NCBI RefSeq assembly: GCF_019468465.1
Contig: NZ_CP080519.1
Coordinates: 5,784,001-5,848,000, forward strand
From: Amycolatopsis sp. DSM 110486
GTDB lineage: Bacteria > Actinomycetota > Actinomycetes > Mycobacteriales > Pseudonocardiaceae
Direction of reading: 5' to 3'
Length of the DNA: 64,000 nucleotides
In this document: piece by piece, positions 1-8,132 of the stretch
Layout: each line of letters opens with the position of its first letter
Numbering within the stretch: the first letter of the stretch is position 1
Program-made: the position numbers and the translations under genes
The notes under the pieces: generated by a model
Databases searched by the model: none
What the model was told of the DNA's origin: nothing
The model's input: only the letters and a program-made list of their open reading frames with translations

Positions 1-2088
1 ATCGACCTCACGGAAGCCCTTGCGGTGCAAGGGGTTTACGCCGTGCTGACCCACGAGGACGTGCCCGGCGTCAACCGCTACGGGCTGGAGCACGCCGACC
101 AGCCGGTGCTGGCCGACGAGGTCGTGCGCTACCAGGGGGAGCCGGTGGCGCTCGTCGCCGCCGACCACCCGGAGACGGCGCGGCGGGCGATGAAGCGGAT
201 CAAGGTGGCGTACGAACAGCTGTCGCCCGTCACCAGTTCCGAGGCGGCGGTACGGGGCGACGGGCCTTTGTTGCACGACGGTGGCAACGTGGTCCGGCAC
301 GTGCGGATCCGGCGTGGCTCCGAGGACGTGCGGGCCGACATTGTGGTGTCCGGCGTGTACGAGGTCGGCATGCAGGACCAGGCGTTCCTGGGGCCGGAGT
401 CGGGGCTCGCGGTGCCCGACACCGTCGGTGGCGTGGACCTGTACGTCGCGACGCAGTGGCTGCACGTCGACCAGCAGCAGATCGTCGCCGCGCTCGGCCT
501 GCCGGTCGAGAAGGTGCGGCTGACGCTGGGCGGCGTCGGTGGCGCGTTCGGCGGCCGCGAGGACCTGTCGATGCAGGTGCACGCGTGCCTGCTCGCGCTG
601 CACACCGGCAAGCCGGTGAAGATGGTCTACAACCGCGAGGAATCCTTCTACGGCCACGTGCACCGGCATCCGGCGAAGATGTACTACGAGCACGGCGCCA
701 CCTCCGACGGCCGGCTCGTGTACGTCCGCGCGCGCCTGTTCCTCGACGGCGGCGCGTACGCGTCGTCCACCGGCGCCGTGGTGGCCAACGCGGCGACGCT
801 CGGCGTCGGACCGTACACAGTGGACAATGTGGCGGTGGACTGCTGGGGCGCCTACACGAACAACCCGCCGTGCGGCGCGATGCGTGGCTTCGGCGCGGTG
901 CAGGCGGCGTTCGGGTACGAGTCGCAGATGGACAAGCTGGCCGCCGCGTGCGGCCTCGACCCAGTCGAGCTGCGCATCCGCAACGCGATGACCGAGGGCG
1001 CCGTGATGCCGACGGGCCAGGTCGTGGACTCGGCCGCGCCCGTCGCCGAGCTGCTGGAACGCTTGCGCGCCAAGCCGTTGCCCGCTTCGCGCTCGTTCGA
1101 CCTGCGCCACCTGCCTGGCGGTGTCTCCAACACGACGCACGGCGAAGGCGTGGTGCGTGGTGTCGGGTATGCCGTGGGGATCAAGAACGTCTGCTTCTCC
1201 GAGGGCTTCGACGACTACTCCACCGCGCGCGTGCGCCTGCAGCTCGTCGGCGGCGAACCCGCGGCCACCGTGCACACCGCGGCGTGCGAGGTCGGGCAGG
1301 GGCTCGTGACGATCATGCAGCAGATCGTGCGCACGGAGCTCGGCGTGGAGCAGGTGACCGTGCTGCCCATGGACACCTCCATCGGCAACGGCGGCTCGAC
1401 GTCGGCGTCCCGCCAGAGCTACGTGACCGGCGGCGCTGTGCAGGCCGCTTCCGCTGCCGTGCGCTCCCGCTTGCTATCCCAGGCCGGGCTTTCTGCGTCG
1501 ACGCGTGTGGCCGGCGGCAAACTCGTCGCGTCCGACGGTGTGGTGCTGACGGACCTCGCGTCGGTGCTGGGGTCCTCGACGTTCGACGAAACGGTCGAAT
1601 GGCGCCACCGCCCCACTTACCCGCTCGACCCTGTTACCGGCCAGGGGATCGCCCACGTGCAATACGGCTTCGCCGCCCACCGCGCCGTGGTCGACGTGGA
1701 CGTGGAGCTGGGCCTGGTGAAGGTCGTCGCGCTCGACTGCGCCCAAGACGTCGGCCGCGCCCTCAACCCGCAAGCCGTCCTCGGCCAAATCCAGGGCGGC
1801 TCCGCCCAGGGCCTCGGCCTCGCCGTCATGGAGGAAATCCAGGTCGACGCCGGCCGCGTCCGCAACCCCTCCTTCACCGACTACCTCATCCCCACCGTCC
1901 TCGACGTGCCCCCGATGTCCATCGACGTCCTCGAACGCCCCGACCCCCACGCCCCCTACGGCCTCCGCGGCGTCGGCGAACCCCCCACCATCTCCTCCAC
2001 CCCGGCCATCGTCGCCGCCATCCGCGCCGCGACGGGCCTGGCACTCACCCGGGTGCCGGTCCGGCCGGAACACCTGACGGGGACCTGA
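1..2088 (+). CDS. Xanthine dehydrogenase molybdopterin-binding subunit, 5' end outside window
   Basis: The open frame enters from the left edge, so the N-terminus is missing; 695 codons remain. The product is the large Mo-cofactor subunit of the xanthine oxidase family, which hydroxylates hypoxanthine and xanthine to urate. Visible motifs are the glycine-rich Mo-pterin loop GGVGGAFGGRED (about codon 178), the substrate-pocket segment GAMRGFGAVQA (about codon 292), and near the C-terminus RGVGEPPT with the catalytic Glu of the family. The purine genes that follow support xanthine over CO or aldehydes as the substrate. FeS and FAD subunits would be expected upstream, off the window. The last 450 bases use C-ending codons far more than the first part. 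The family call is firm; the exact substrate is inferred. Confidence 0.93.
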   Translation: MDLTEALAVQGVYAVLTHEDVPGVNRYGLEHADQPVLADEVVRYQGEPVALVAADHPETARRAMKRIKVAYEQLSPVTSSEAAVRGDGPLLHDGGNVVRHVRIRRGSEDVRADIVVSGVYEVGMQDQAFLGPESGLAVPDTVGGVDLYVATQWLHVDQQQIVAALGLPVEKVRLTLGGVGGAFGGREDLSMQVHACLLALHTGKPVKMVYNREESFYGHVHRHPAKMYYEHGATSDGRLVYVRARLFLDGGAYASSTGAVVANAATLGVGPYTVDNVAVDCWGAYTNNPPCGAMRGFGAVQAAFGYESQMDKLAAACGLDPVELRIRNAMTEGAVMPTGQVVDSAAPVAELLERLRAKPLPASRSFDLRHLPGGVSNTTHGEGVVRGVGYAVGIKNVCFSEGFDDYSTARVRLQLVGGEPAATVHTAACEVGQGLVTIMQQIVRTELGVEQVTVLPMDTSIGNGGSTSASRQSYVTGGAVQAASAAVRSRLLSQAGLSASTRVAGGKLVASDGVVLTDLASVLGSSTFDETVEWRHRPTYPLDPVTGQGIAHVQYGFAAHRAVVDVDVELGLVKVVALDCAQDVGRALNPQAVLGQIQGGSAQGLGLAVMEEIQVDAGRVRNPSFTDYLIPTVLDVPPMSIDVLERPDPHAPYGLRGVGEPPTISSTPAIVAAIRAATGLALTRVPVRPEHLTGT

Positions 2089-2144
2089 ACCCGGCGTAGT
2101 CTCCGACGCGGAACGTCCGATGTGGATCAGACGGGGGAGCGCGC

Positions 2145-3767
2145 ATGCCGGACCGCGGACACGACCGCCTTTTCGACCCACTCACCACAAAAGGCACCGC
2201 GTTCACCCACGACGAGCGGCGGGAACTCGGCCTGCTCGGCCTTCTCCCCCTCGCCGAGAAGACGATCGGCGAGCAGGTGGCGCACACCTACCAGGAGTTC
2301 GCCCGCCAGCCGGCCGACTTGGACAAGCACGTGTTCCTGCGCGGGTTGCAGGACCGCAACGAGACGCTGTTCTACCGGCTGCTCGCCGAGCACCTCGAGG
2401 AAACTCTCCCGATCGTCTACACGCCCACCGTCGGCGAGGCGTGCCAGCGGTTCAGCGAGATCTACCGCCGCCCACGGGGCCTGTACGTGGCCTACCCCGA
2501 CCGCGAGCACCTGCGCGAAGTGCTGAGGAACCGGCCCCGCGAAGAGGTCGACGTCATCGTGGTCACCGACGGCCAGCGCATTCTCGGGCTGGGCGACCAG
2601 GGCATCGGCGGCATGGGCATCCCCATCGGGAAGCTGTCGCTGTACACGCTCATCGGCGGCATCGACCCGGCGCGCACGTTGCCGATCATGCTCGACGTGG
2701 GCACCGACAACGTCGAGCGCCTCGAAGACCCGCAGTACCTGGGCTGGCGCCACCGGCGCATCGGCGACGACGAGTACTACGCGTTCGTCGACGACTTCGT
2801 CACGGCGGTGCGCGAAGAGCTGCCCGAGGTGCTGCTGCAGTGGGAGGACTTCGCCACCGCGCACGCCCAGCCGATCCTCGAGCGCTACCGCGACCGCCTG
2901 CTCACCTTCAACGACGACATCCAGGGCACCGCCGCCGTCGCGGTCGGGGCGCTGCACGGCGCGGCGAAGGTGGCCGGGCGGCCGCTGTCGCAACAGCAGA
3001 TCGTGATGCTCGGCGCGGGCTCGGCCGGTATCGGCGTGCTGGAGATGATCCGCCAGGAGATGGTGGCGCAGGGTCTGTCCGACGCGGATGCGGCCGAGCG
3101 GATCTGGGTCGTCGACATCGCGGGCCTGCTCACCGACGACCGCACCGACCTGTCGGAAAGCCAGCGCCGGTTTGCCCAGCCCGCCGCCAAAACCCACGGC
3201 TGGACCGGCACCGGGCTGGCCGACGTCGTGCACAACGTCGACGTCGGCGTGCTGCTGGGCCTCTCGACGGCGGCGGGCGCGTTCACCGAGGACCTCGTAC
3301 GCGAGCTGGCCGCCAAGACCGACCGGCCGATCATCTTCCCGCTCTCCAACCCCACCAGCCGCGCCGAGGCGACTCCTCGGGAGCTCGACGAGTGGACTGA
3401 CGGCCGCGCCCTCGTCGCCACGGGATCGCCATTCGCACCGGTGGAGCGCGACGGCAAGCAGCACCGCGTCGCGCAGTGCAACAACGTCTACATCTTCCCG
3501 GCCATCGGCCTGGCCGTCACAGCCGTCGGCGCCACCCGCGTGACCGACGCGATGATGCGCGTCGCCGCGAAGACGCTCGGCGAGGCGTCACCCGCCCTCG
3601 ACGACCCGGACGAACCGCTGCTGCCGGCGTGGGAGGACGTGCCCGAGGTCGCCACGCAGATCGCCACGGCCGTCGCCGAGCAAGCCGTGAAGGACGGCGT
3701 CGCCCCGGCGAACGACCACCTCGCCGAAACAGTCCGGCAAGCCCGCTGGACGCCCGAGTACCGCTAG
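2145..3767 (+). CDS. NAD-dependent malic enzyme
   Basis: The product, 540 aa, oxidatively decarboxylates malate to pyruvate. Its length and motifs fit the large SfcA/MaeA-type subfamily: the catalytic-Tyr segment YTPTVGEACQRF near residue 92, the metal-binding segment FNDDIQGTA near 255, and the Rossmann loop GAGSAGIG near 290. The ATG at 2145 follows a purine-rich site (ACGGGGGAGC) at 2131-2140. It lies 56 bases after the xanthine dehydrogenase gene in the same direction. Glyoxylate from allantoin breakdown can enter central metabolism as malate, which may explain the placement, but that link is inference. Its TAG overlaps the opposing TetR stop by 4 bp (CTAG). Confidence 0.94.
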   Translation: MPDRGHDRLFDPLTTKGTAFTHDERRELGLLGLLPLAEKTIGEQVAHTYQEFARQPADLDKHVFLRGLQDRNETLFYRLLAEHLEETLPIVYTPTVGEACQRFSEIYRRPRGLYVAYPDREHLREVLRNRPREEVDVIVVTDGQRILGLGDQGIGGMGIPIGKLSLYTLIGGIDPARTLPIMLDVGTDNVERLEDPQYLGWRHRRIGDDEYYAFVDDFVTAVREELPEVLLQWEDFATAHAQPILERYRDRLLTFNDDIQGTAAVAVGALHGAAKVAGRPLSQQQIVMLGAGSAGIGVLEMIRQEMVAQGLSDADAAERIWVVDIAGLLTDDRTDLSESQRRFAQPAAKTHGWTGTGLADVVHNVDVGVLLGLSTAAGAFTEDLVRELAAKTDRPIIFPLSNPTSRAEATPRELDEWTDGRALVATGSPFAPVERDGKQHRVAQCNNVYIFPAIGLAVTAVGATRVTDAMMRVAAKTLGEASPALDDPDEPLLPAWEDVPEVATQIATAVAEQAVKDGVAPANDHLAETVRQARWTPEYR

Positions 3768-4360
3768 CGCCTCTTCCCGTCGTGTCCGAGTTCGTCGAGG
3801 ATCCGGCGGGCCACGTCGACCACGGCGGCGCCCGCGACCGCCATCGGTTCCGGCGACCGCATCGAGCGCGCCAGCACGAACGCGCCCTCCAGACTGGTGA
3901 TCAGTGCGATCGTCAGCACCCGTGCCTGCTCGGGCGGCAGGCCGAATGCGGCGAACTTCTCGGTGCCCACCGAGATCCAGGCGGTGAACACGTCGGCCGT
4001 CGCCTGGCGCAGCGGTTCGCTCGTCGTTGCGACTTCCAAAGCCACCGTGGCGATCGGGCAGCCCTCCACGTAGTCGGTGTCCAGCAGTGTGGTCACCCCG
4101 GCGGCGAAGAAGGCTTCGATGCCACTCACGACGTCGGGCGCGGGCGCGATGAAGAGGTCGTACAGCTGCGCGTACTCCATCCCCGACGTGCGGATGACCT
4201 CTTCGGCGAGCTGCTCCTTGCCGCCGGGGAAGAAGTGGTACAGCGAGCCGAAGGGCGCGCCGGCCTTTTCGACGATCTGCTTCACGCCCGTGCCGGTGTA
4301 GCCACCGCGGCGGAAGAGCTCCGCGCCCGCGGCCAGGATGCGGTCCTTCGTGCCTGTCAC
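3764..4360 (-). CDS. TetR family transcriptional regulator (LmrA/YxaF type)
   Basis: The product is 198 aa. The N-terminal HTH (about residues 5-50) contains GGYTGTGVKQIVEKAG and SLYHFFPGGKEQL, standard TetR_N features. The ligand domain contains GCPIATVALE, typical of the LmrA/YxaF C-terminal domain. The GTG start at 4360 overlaps the TGA of the upstream permease gene as GTGA, so translation is probably coupled and the regulator is the last gene of the purine operon. Target and ligand are not visible; self-control of the permease operon is possible. It converges on the malic enzyme gene with a 4-bp CTAG overlap of stop codons. Confidence 0.9.
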   Translation of the reverse strand: MTGTKDRILAAGAELFRRGGYTGTGVKQIVEKAGAPFGSLYHFFPGGKEQLAEEVIRTSGMEYAQLYDLFIAPAPDVVSGIEAFFAAGVTTLLDTDYVEGCPIATVALEVATTSEPLRQATADVFTAWISVGTEKFAAFGLPPEQARVLTIALITSLEGAFVLARSMRSPEPMAVAGAAVVDVARRILDELGHDGKRR

Positions 4361-5691
4361 GGCACCGAGGATAGCTCCGGGGCGGTAGAGCGTTCTGTCA
4401 ACCGTTCGCCGAACACCAGGTTCAGCACCACGGCCGTGAGGCAGCCCGCGCTGATGCCGGAGTTCAGCACCACCTGCAGCGCCGCCGGAAATCCCGAGTA
4501 GAAACCCGGCACCGCGATGGGAATCAGGCCCACGCCCAGCGACGCGGCCACGATCGCGACGTTGCCGGGATGCTCGAACGACGCCTTCGCCAGCGTCCGC
4601 ACGCCGCTCACCGCCACGCTGCCGAACAGCACCAGCCCGGCCCCGCCGAGTACCGGCTGCGGCACGAGCGCCACGATCCCACCCGTCACCGGCAGTGCGC
4701 CGAGCACCACCAGCACCACGCCGCTGGCCGCGACCACGTACCGGCTGACCATCCGCGTCAGCGACACCAGCCCGATGTTCTGCGCGAAGGCCGTGCACGC
4801 GAACCCGCCGAACACGGTGCTCACGGCGGTGGCGAGCCCGTCAGCCCGCAGGCCGTCCGCCAGGGTCCGGCTCGTGGTCGGCCGTCCGACGATCTCGCCG
4901 AGCGCCAGCAGGTCGGCCGTGCTCTCGGCCATCACGACGAGCATCACGATGAGCATCGAGACGATCGCCGCGATGTCGAACACCGGCGCCCCGAAGTGGA
5001 ACGGCGTGGCGATGCCGAATACGGGCGCCTGCTTGAGTGTCGATGTGTCGACTTCGCCCAGCGGCCACGCCAGCAGCGTCCCGGCGACCAGGCCCAGCAG
5101 CAGCGCGATCCGGCTCCAGAAACCCTTGAGGAACCGCGTGAACACCAGCACCGCGACCAGCGTGACGCCCGCCAGCAGCAGCCCGCTCGGCCGCGCCGCC
5201 GGCTGTTGCGCGGTAATCCACTGCACGGCCACGGGCAGCAGTGAGACGCCGATCAGCGTGATGACGGTCCCCGTCACCACCGGCGGGAAGAACCGTGTGA
5301 GCTTGGAGAAGAACGGCGCGGCCAGCACCACGAACACGCCGCCGACGAGCGTCGCGCCGTAGACGACGCCCAGCGCGTTGCCGGCGTGCTGCTGCGCGAT
5401 CGAGAGAATCGGCGCGACGGACGCGAACGTGACGCCGTTGACCAGCGGCAGCCGCGCGCCGAAGCGCCACACGCCGAGCGTCTGCAGAAGCGTCGCGAGG
5501 CCTGCGGTGAACAGGGACGCGCTGATGAGCAGGCTCAGCTGCCCGGGCGAGAGCCCGACGGCCGCGCCGATCACCAACGGCGGGGCCACCACGCCGGCGT
5601 ACATCGCCGCCACGTGCTGGATTCCGCCGAGCACGAGCTGTGGCCACTTCGGGCGCACATCGACGGGATGACGGGATGGTCGTTCTGACAT
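4357..5691 (-). CDS. NCS2 family xanthine/urate permease
   Basis: A 444-aa polytopic membrane protein of the nucleobase:cation symporter-2 (NAT) family, predicted to import xanthine, urate or a related purine with protons. The NAT signature Q-N-x-G-x4-T-R is present as QNIGLVSLTR in the second half. Many hydrophobic segments (VVTGTVITLIGVSLLPVAV, LIVMLVVMAEST and others) fit 12-14 helices. The ATG at 5691 follows a GGGAGAG ribosome site. It lies 25 bases after urate oxidase in the same operon and overlaps the TetR start by 4 bp. Placement between urate-degrading genes makes urate or xanthine more likely than uracil. Confidence 0.92.
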   Translation of the reverse strand: MSERPSRHPVDVRPKWPQLVLGGIQHVAAMYAGVVAPPLVIGAAVGLSPGQLSLLISASLFTAGLATLLQTLGVWRFGARLPLVNGVTFASVAPILSIAQQHAGNALGVVYGATLVGGVFVVLAAPFFSKLTRFFPPVVTGTVITLIGVSLLPVAVQWITAQQPAARPSGLLLAGVTLVAVLVFTRFLKGFWSRIALLLGLVAGTLLAWPLGEVDTSTLKQAPVFGIATPFHFGAPVFDIAAIVSMLIVMLVVMAESTADLLALGEIVGRPTTSRTLADGLRADGLATAVSTVFGGFACTAFAQNIGLVSLTRMVSRYVVAASGVVLVVLGALPVTGGIVALVPQPVLGGAGLVLFGSVAVSGVRTLAKASFEHPGNVAIVAASLGVGLIPIAVPGFYSGFPAALQVVLNSGISAGCLTAVVLNLVFGERLTERSTAPELSSVP

Positions 5692-5716
5692 GTGCTCTCC
5701 CGGTGGGGATTCGGGG

Positions 5717-6616
5717 CTAGAGCACGGCGTCGGTCCAGGCCGGGCCGGGCTCTTCGGCTTCGTCGCGGACCGCGGTGCCTTCGATGAGGCCGTAGGGGCG
5801 GTCGGCGGCGTAGAACACCTCGTTGTGGTTCTCGAGGCCGAAGGGGCTCAGATCGACGAGGAAGTGGTGCTTGTTCGGCAGGGAAAGCCGGACCTCGGCG
5901 ACCTCGGGCCGTGCGAGCAGCACGGCCTCACCCATCGTGTACAGGGTCTGCTGCAACGACAGGCTGTGCTTCGTGGCGAACGCCTGCAGCAGCGTCCGCC
6001 GGATCTCCTGGTGGTTCTTGGCCCAATCAACATCGGTGTCGGCCGGGTCGCCGTCGTACCGCCAGCGCGCGGTGACAGCCGTGGCGAGAATGCGGTCGTC
6101 AGTCTCCGCGAGCGTCGTGTACTCGTCGCGCGGGAAGCCGTGGAACTCCGAGCCGCCGGACTTGAGCACGGTCAGACCGTCCACACCGGACACCACCCAC
6201 GCGCGGCCCGCGTGCACGGTCACGGTGGTGGTGCGGCTTTCGCCGCTGGAGCGGCTGAAGGCTTGGTCGTGCGGCCGGCCGTCGACGGGAATGCGTTCCC
6301 AGGCGTGTTCGGCGACGGTGATGCGCGCGCCGGTGATCGCCTCCTGCGTGGCCACGAAGTGCCGGCCCAGGCGTAGCGCGAAATCCTCGATCTCGCCGAC
6401 GTCCTGCTGCTTGGCGAACGCGTAGACGGTGTTCTTCTGCGCGTCGGTGCTCAGCACGGCGCTGTTGTCGCCGGTCAGGTGCGTCGCGGCGAGGTCGCCG
6501 CGCAGGGCTGTGGACACGGTGAGGTCGCGCAGGTGGTGCACCGGACCGTCGCGGCGGACGGTGACCAGGCGGACCTCCGCCTTGCCGTACTGGTTGGGGC
6601 CCAGGGAGATTCCCAC
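5717..6616 (-). CDS. uox: Urate oxidase (uricase, factor-independent)
   Basis: Oxidises urate with O2 to 5-hydroxyisourate in the cytosol. Family landmarks are LGPNQYGKAEVR near the N-terminus (catalytic Lys), the Thr-bearing stretch STDAQKNTVYAFAK, and the SLPNKHHFLVDLSPF segment with the catalytic His. About 299 aa, normal length. I chose GTG 6616 because AAGGAG sits six bases before it and the protein then begins VGISLGPNQYGKAE, as uricases usually do. An in-frame GTG at 6640 would overlap the HIU hydrolase gene and bury this ribosome site. The two following steps of the pathway are encoded just upstream in the operon. Confidence 0.97.
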   Translation of the reverse strand: MGISLGPNQYGKAEVRLVTVRRDGPVHHLRDLTVSTALRGDLAATHLTGDNSAVLSTDAQKNTVYAFAKQQDVGEIEDFALRLGRHFVATQEAITGARITVAEHAWERIPVDGRPHDQAFSRSSGESRTTTVTVHAGRAWVVSGVDGLTVLKSGGSEFHGFPRDEYTTLAETDDRILATAVTARWRYDGDPADTDVDWAKNHQEIRRTLLQAFATKHSLSLQQTLYTMGEAVLLARPEVAEVRLSLPNKHHFLVDLSPFGLENHNEVFYAADRPYGLIEGTAVRDEAEEPGPAWTDAVL

Positions 6617-6629
6617 AGTCAGCTCCTTT

Positions 6630-6953
6630 TCAGCTGCCACGGTAGGTCGAGTAGGCGAACGGGCTCAGCAGCACCGGCACGTGGTGGTGCGCGGTGCCGT
6701 CGGTGATGCGGAACGCGATGGTGACGTCGGGGAAGAACGCTTCGGGCCCGAGGTAGGCGCCCGTCTCGAAGATCAGGCGGTAGACGCCAGGTTCGAGCGT
6801 CTCGGGTCCTAGGTCGCGGACTCGGCCATCGGCGTCGGTGACCCCGGAGGCCACGGGGTTCCAGCCGGAATCCTGGTGGTCCAGGTGCACTGGGATGCCT
6901 GAAGCAGGTTTGCCCGCTGCCGTGTCGAGCACGTGCGTAGTCACCAAGCTCAT
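6630..6953 (-). CDS. pucM: 5-hydroxyisourate hydrolase (transthyretin-like)
   Basis: A 107-aa enzyme that opens 5-hydroxyisourate to OHCU, the second step after urate oxidase. Features are the N-terminal HVLD, the middle GVYRLIFETGAYLG, and the C-terminal YRGS tail that distinguishes true HIU hydrolases from transthyretin; His pairs in GTAHHHVPVLLSPF fit the active site. Its ATG overlaps the uraD stop as ATGA (6950-6953), a sign of coupled translation. The next gene, urate oxidase, begins 13 bases after its stop. Confidence 0.96.
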   Translation of the reverse strand: MSLVTTHVLDTAAGKPASGIPVHLDHQDSGWNPVASGVTDADGRVRDLGPETLEPGVYRLIFETGAYLGPEAFFPDVTIAFRITDGTAHHHVPVLLSPFAYSTYRGS

Positions 6954-7435
6954 TCGAGGATCGCTTTCCGCAGGCGCAGCGCGGCGATCTTCGCCAGCTC
7001 CGCGCCCGCCACGTCGAGTTCGGTCTCGGGGTCGTTGCCCAGCCGCGACCGCAGGTTCGCGAGCAGTTCGGCGCCGCTGCGGCCGCCGGCGCACACGAGG
7101 AACACGTGGCCGAAGTGGGCTTCGTACTCGGCGTTGGCGGCGGCGAACTCGTCGGCGTTGTCCACACCGGACTGTTCGGAGCGCGACCACTCGGCGTCGG
7201 CGCCCTTGCTCGTCGGCTTCTCCCCGATCCGCGGGTGGGCGGCGATGGCGGCGCTCACCTCGTCGCGGTGCAGGGGAGTGGCTTTTTCAGCGGTGGTCAG
7301 GAGCGCGTCGAAATCCGCGTACGGCCGGCCGGCGAGCACCGCGTCGACCCAGCGCGGCACGGCCAGGCAGGCCGTGAGCGCGGGCCGCACGTCGGCGGCG
7401 TCGGCGGTGTTGAACTCGGCGAGTGCGAGTGGCAC
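6950..7435 (-). CDS. uraD: OHCU decarboxylase
   Basis: The 161-aa product decarboxylates 2-oxo-4-hydroxy-4-carboxy-5-ureidoimidazoline to S-allantoin. The catalytic-His motif AHPRIGEK and the downstream EYEAHFGHVFLVCAGGRS are characteristic. GTG 7435 follows GAGGAG with five bases between. It is the first gene of the leftward operon uraD - pucM - uox - permease - tetR. A well-formed promoter with a palindrome over its -35 box lies immediately upstream (7472-7511). Confidence 0.95.
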   Translation of the reverse strand: MPLALAEFNTADAADVRPALTACLAVPRWVDAVLAGRPYADFDALLTTAEKATPLHRDEVSAAIAAHPRIGEKPTSKGADAEWSRSEQSGVDNADEFAAANAEYEAHFGHVFLVCAGGRSGAELLANLRSRLGNDPETELDVAGAELAKIAALRLRKAILE

Positions 7436-7471
7436 GGGATCTCCTCGCTGCGGGGGAGCTGGTGCCTGCCG

Positions 7472-7511
7472 ACGGTACGGCGCCCTCGCGCCGCCGTCAA
7501 CATTTTGTTGA
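7472..7511 (-). promoter_or_regulatory. Promoter and palindromic operator of the uraD operon
   Basis: On the minus strand a -35 TTGACG (7495-7500), a 17-base spacer and a -10 TACCGT (7472-7477) form a near-ideal housekeeping promoter. The start point falls near 7465, about 30 bases before the uraD GTG. Overlapping the -35 is a perfect 15-bp palindrome TCAACATTTTGTTGA (7497-7511). A bound regulator there would block the promoter. The adjacent HTH gene at 7521 is the natural candidate; that pairing is inferred. Confidence 0.7.
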
Positions 7512-7520
7512 ACGCGCTGG

Positions 7521-7997
7521 TCAGTCCACTTCCCGGTTGAGATAGTTGTAGACCGTGAAGCGCGTGACGCCCAGCGCTTCGGCCACCGCGGACACCGATT
7601 TCCGCAAGCTGAACGCGCCGCGTTCGCGCAGGAGCCGCACCGCCCGCTGCTTGTCCGGGCGGTCGAGGTCACCGAGCTTCGCACCCAGCTCGCGCTCGAC
7701 GTCGGCGATGAGCCGGGCCAGCGCGGTGTTGAGCTCGACCGGCGGGGTCGGCCCGGGTTCGTCCGTGCGGCGCAGCTGGACCGTGACGCGCGTGGCGCCG
7801 CCTTCGAGGGCGGCTCGCGCGATGGCCGGCAATGCGTTCATCAGCTGGTCGGCCGGGCCGCGCGCGAGTGTGCCGAGTGGACCGAAGTCGGTGTCGAGTC
7901 CGGCGTCGCGCGCCGCGTCGCGAGCGCGCACGGCGTGCTCCGGCGGGGCGCCCTCGCCCTGGAAGGGTTCGCTGGTGAACTCGGCTTCTAGCTCCAC
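7521..7997 (-). CDS. Two-domain regulator: thiamine-binding-like (MTH1187/YkoF) domain plus DauR-type HTH
   Basis: A 158-aa protein. Residues 1 to about 80 (ELEAEFTSEPFQ, TDFGPLGTLARG, ALEGGATRVTVQLRR) look like the small ferredoxin-like MTH1187/YkoF fold, which binds thiamine or pyrimidine-like ligands. The C-terminal half (KQRAVRLLRERGAFSLRKS, VAEALGVTRFTVYNYL) matches the DauR-type HTH. It sits between two divergent purine operons, so control of urate and allantoin genes is likely. GTG 7997 has no clear ribosome site, so the start is uncertain. The domain reading comes from remembered family patterns, not a search. Confidence 0.72.
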   Translation of the reverse strand: MELEAEFTSEPFQGEGAPPEHAVRARDAARDAGLDTDFGPLGTLARGPADQLMNALPAIARAALEGGATRVTVQLRRTDEPGPTPPVELNTALARLIADVERELGAKLGDLDRPDKQRAVRLLRERGAFSLRKSVSAVAEALGVTRFTVYNYLNREVD

Positions 7998-8064
7998 CTG
8001 GTGACCGTAACGTGGAGGGCGAGGCGTTGACGAGGCGAGAGCGTCGTGGTTAATCTCGATTGGC

Positions 8065-8085
8065 GAAAGATACTTTCCGTACTGT
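8065..8085 (+). promoter_or_regulatory. Possible allantoinase promoter with palindrome
   Basis: In the 135-base gap between the divergent regulator and allantoinase genes, a perfect 13-bp palindrome GAAAGATACTTTC (8065-8077) lies just before TACTGT (8080-8085), a plausible -10 for allantoinase. The palindrome differs from the one at 7497, so the two operons may respond to different proteins or to one protein with loose specificity. Confidence 0.4.
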
Positions 8086-8132
8086 GAAACAACCCGTCGT
8101 TCTTGTCGACGGGAGAAGGAGTGTGCCCGCAG

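Noticed and set aside
7158..7166. TTGTCCACA DnaA box inside uraD
   Set aside because: It falls in well-conserved coding sequence (GVDNAD antisense) and is alone, so chance is the better explanation.
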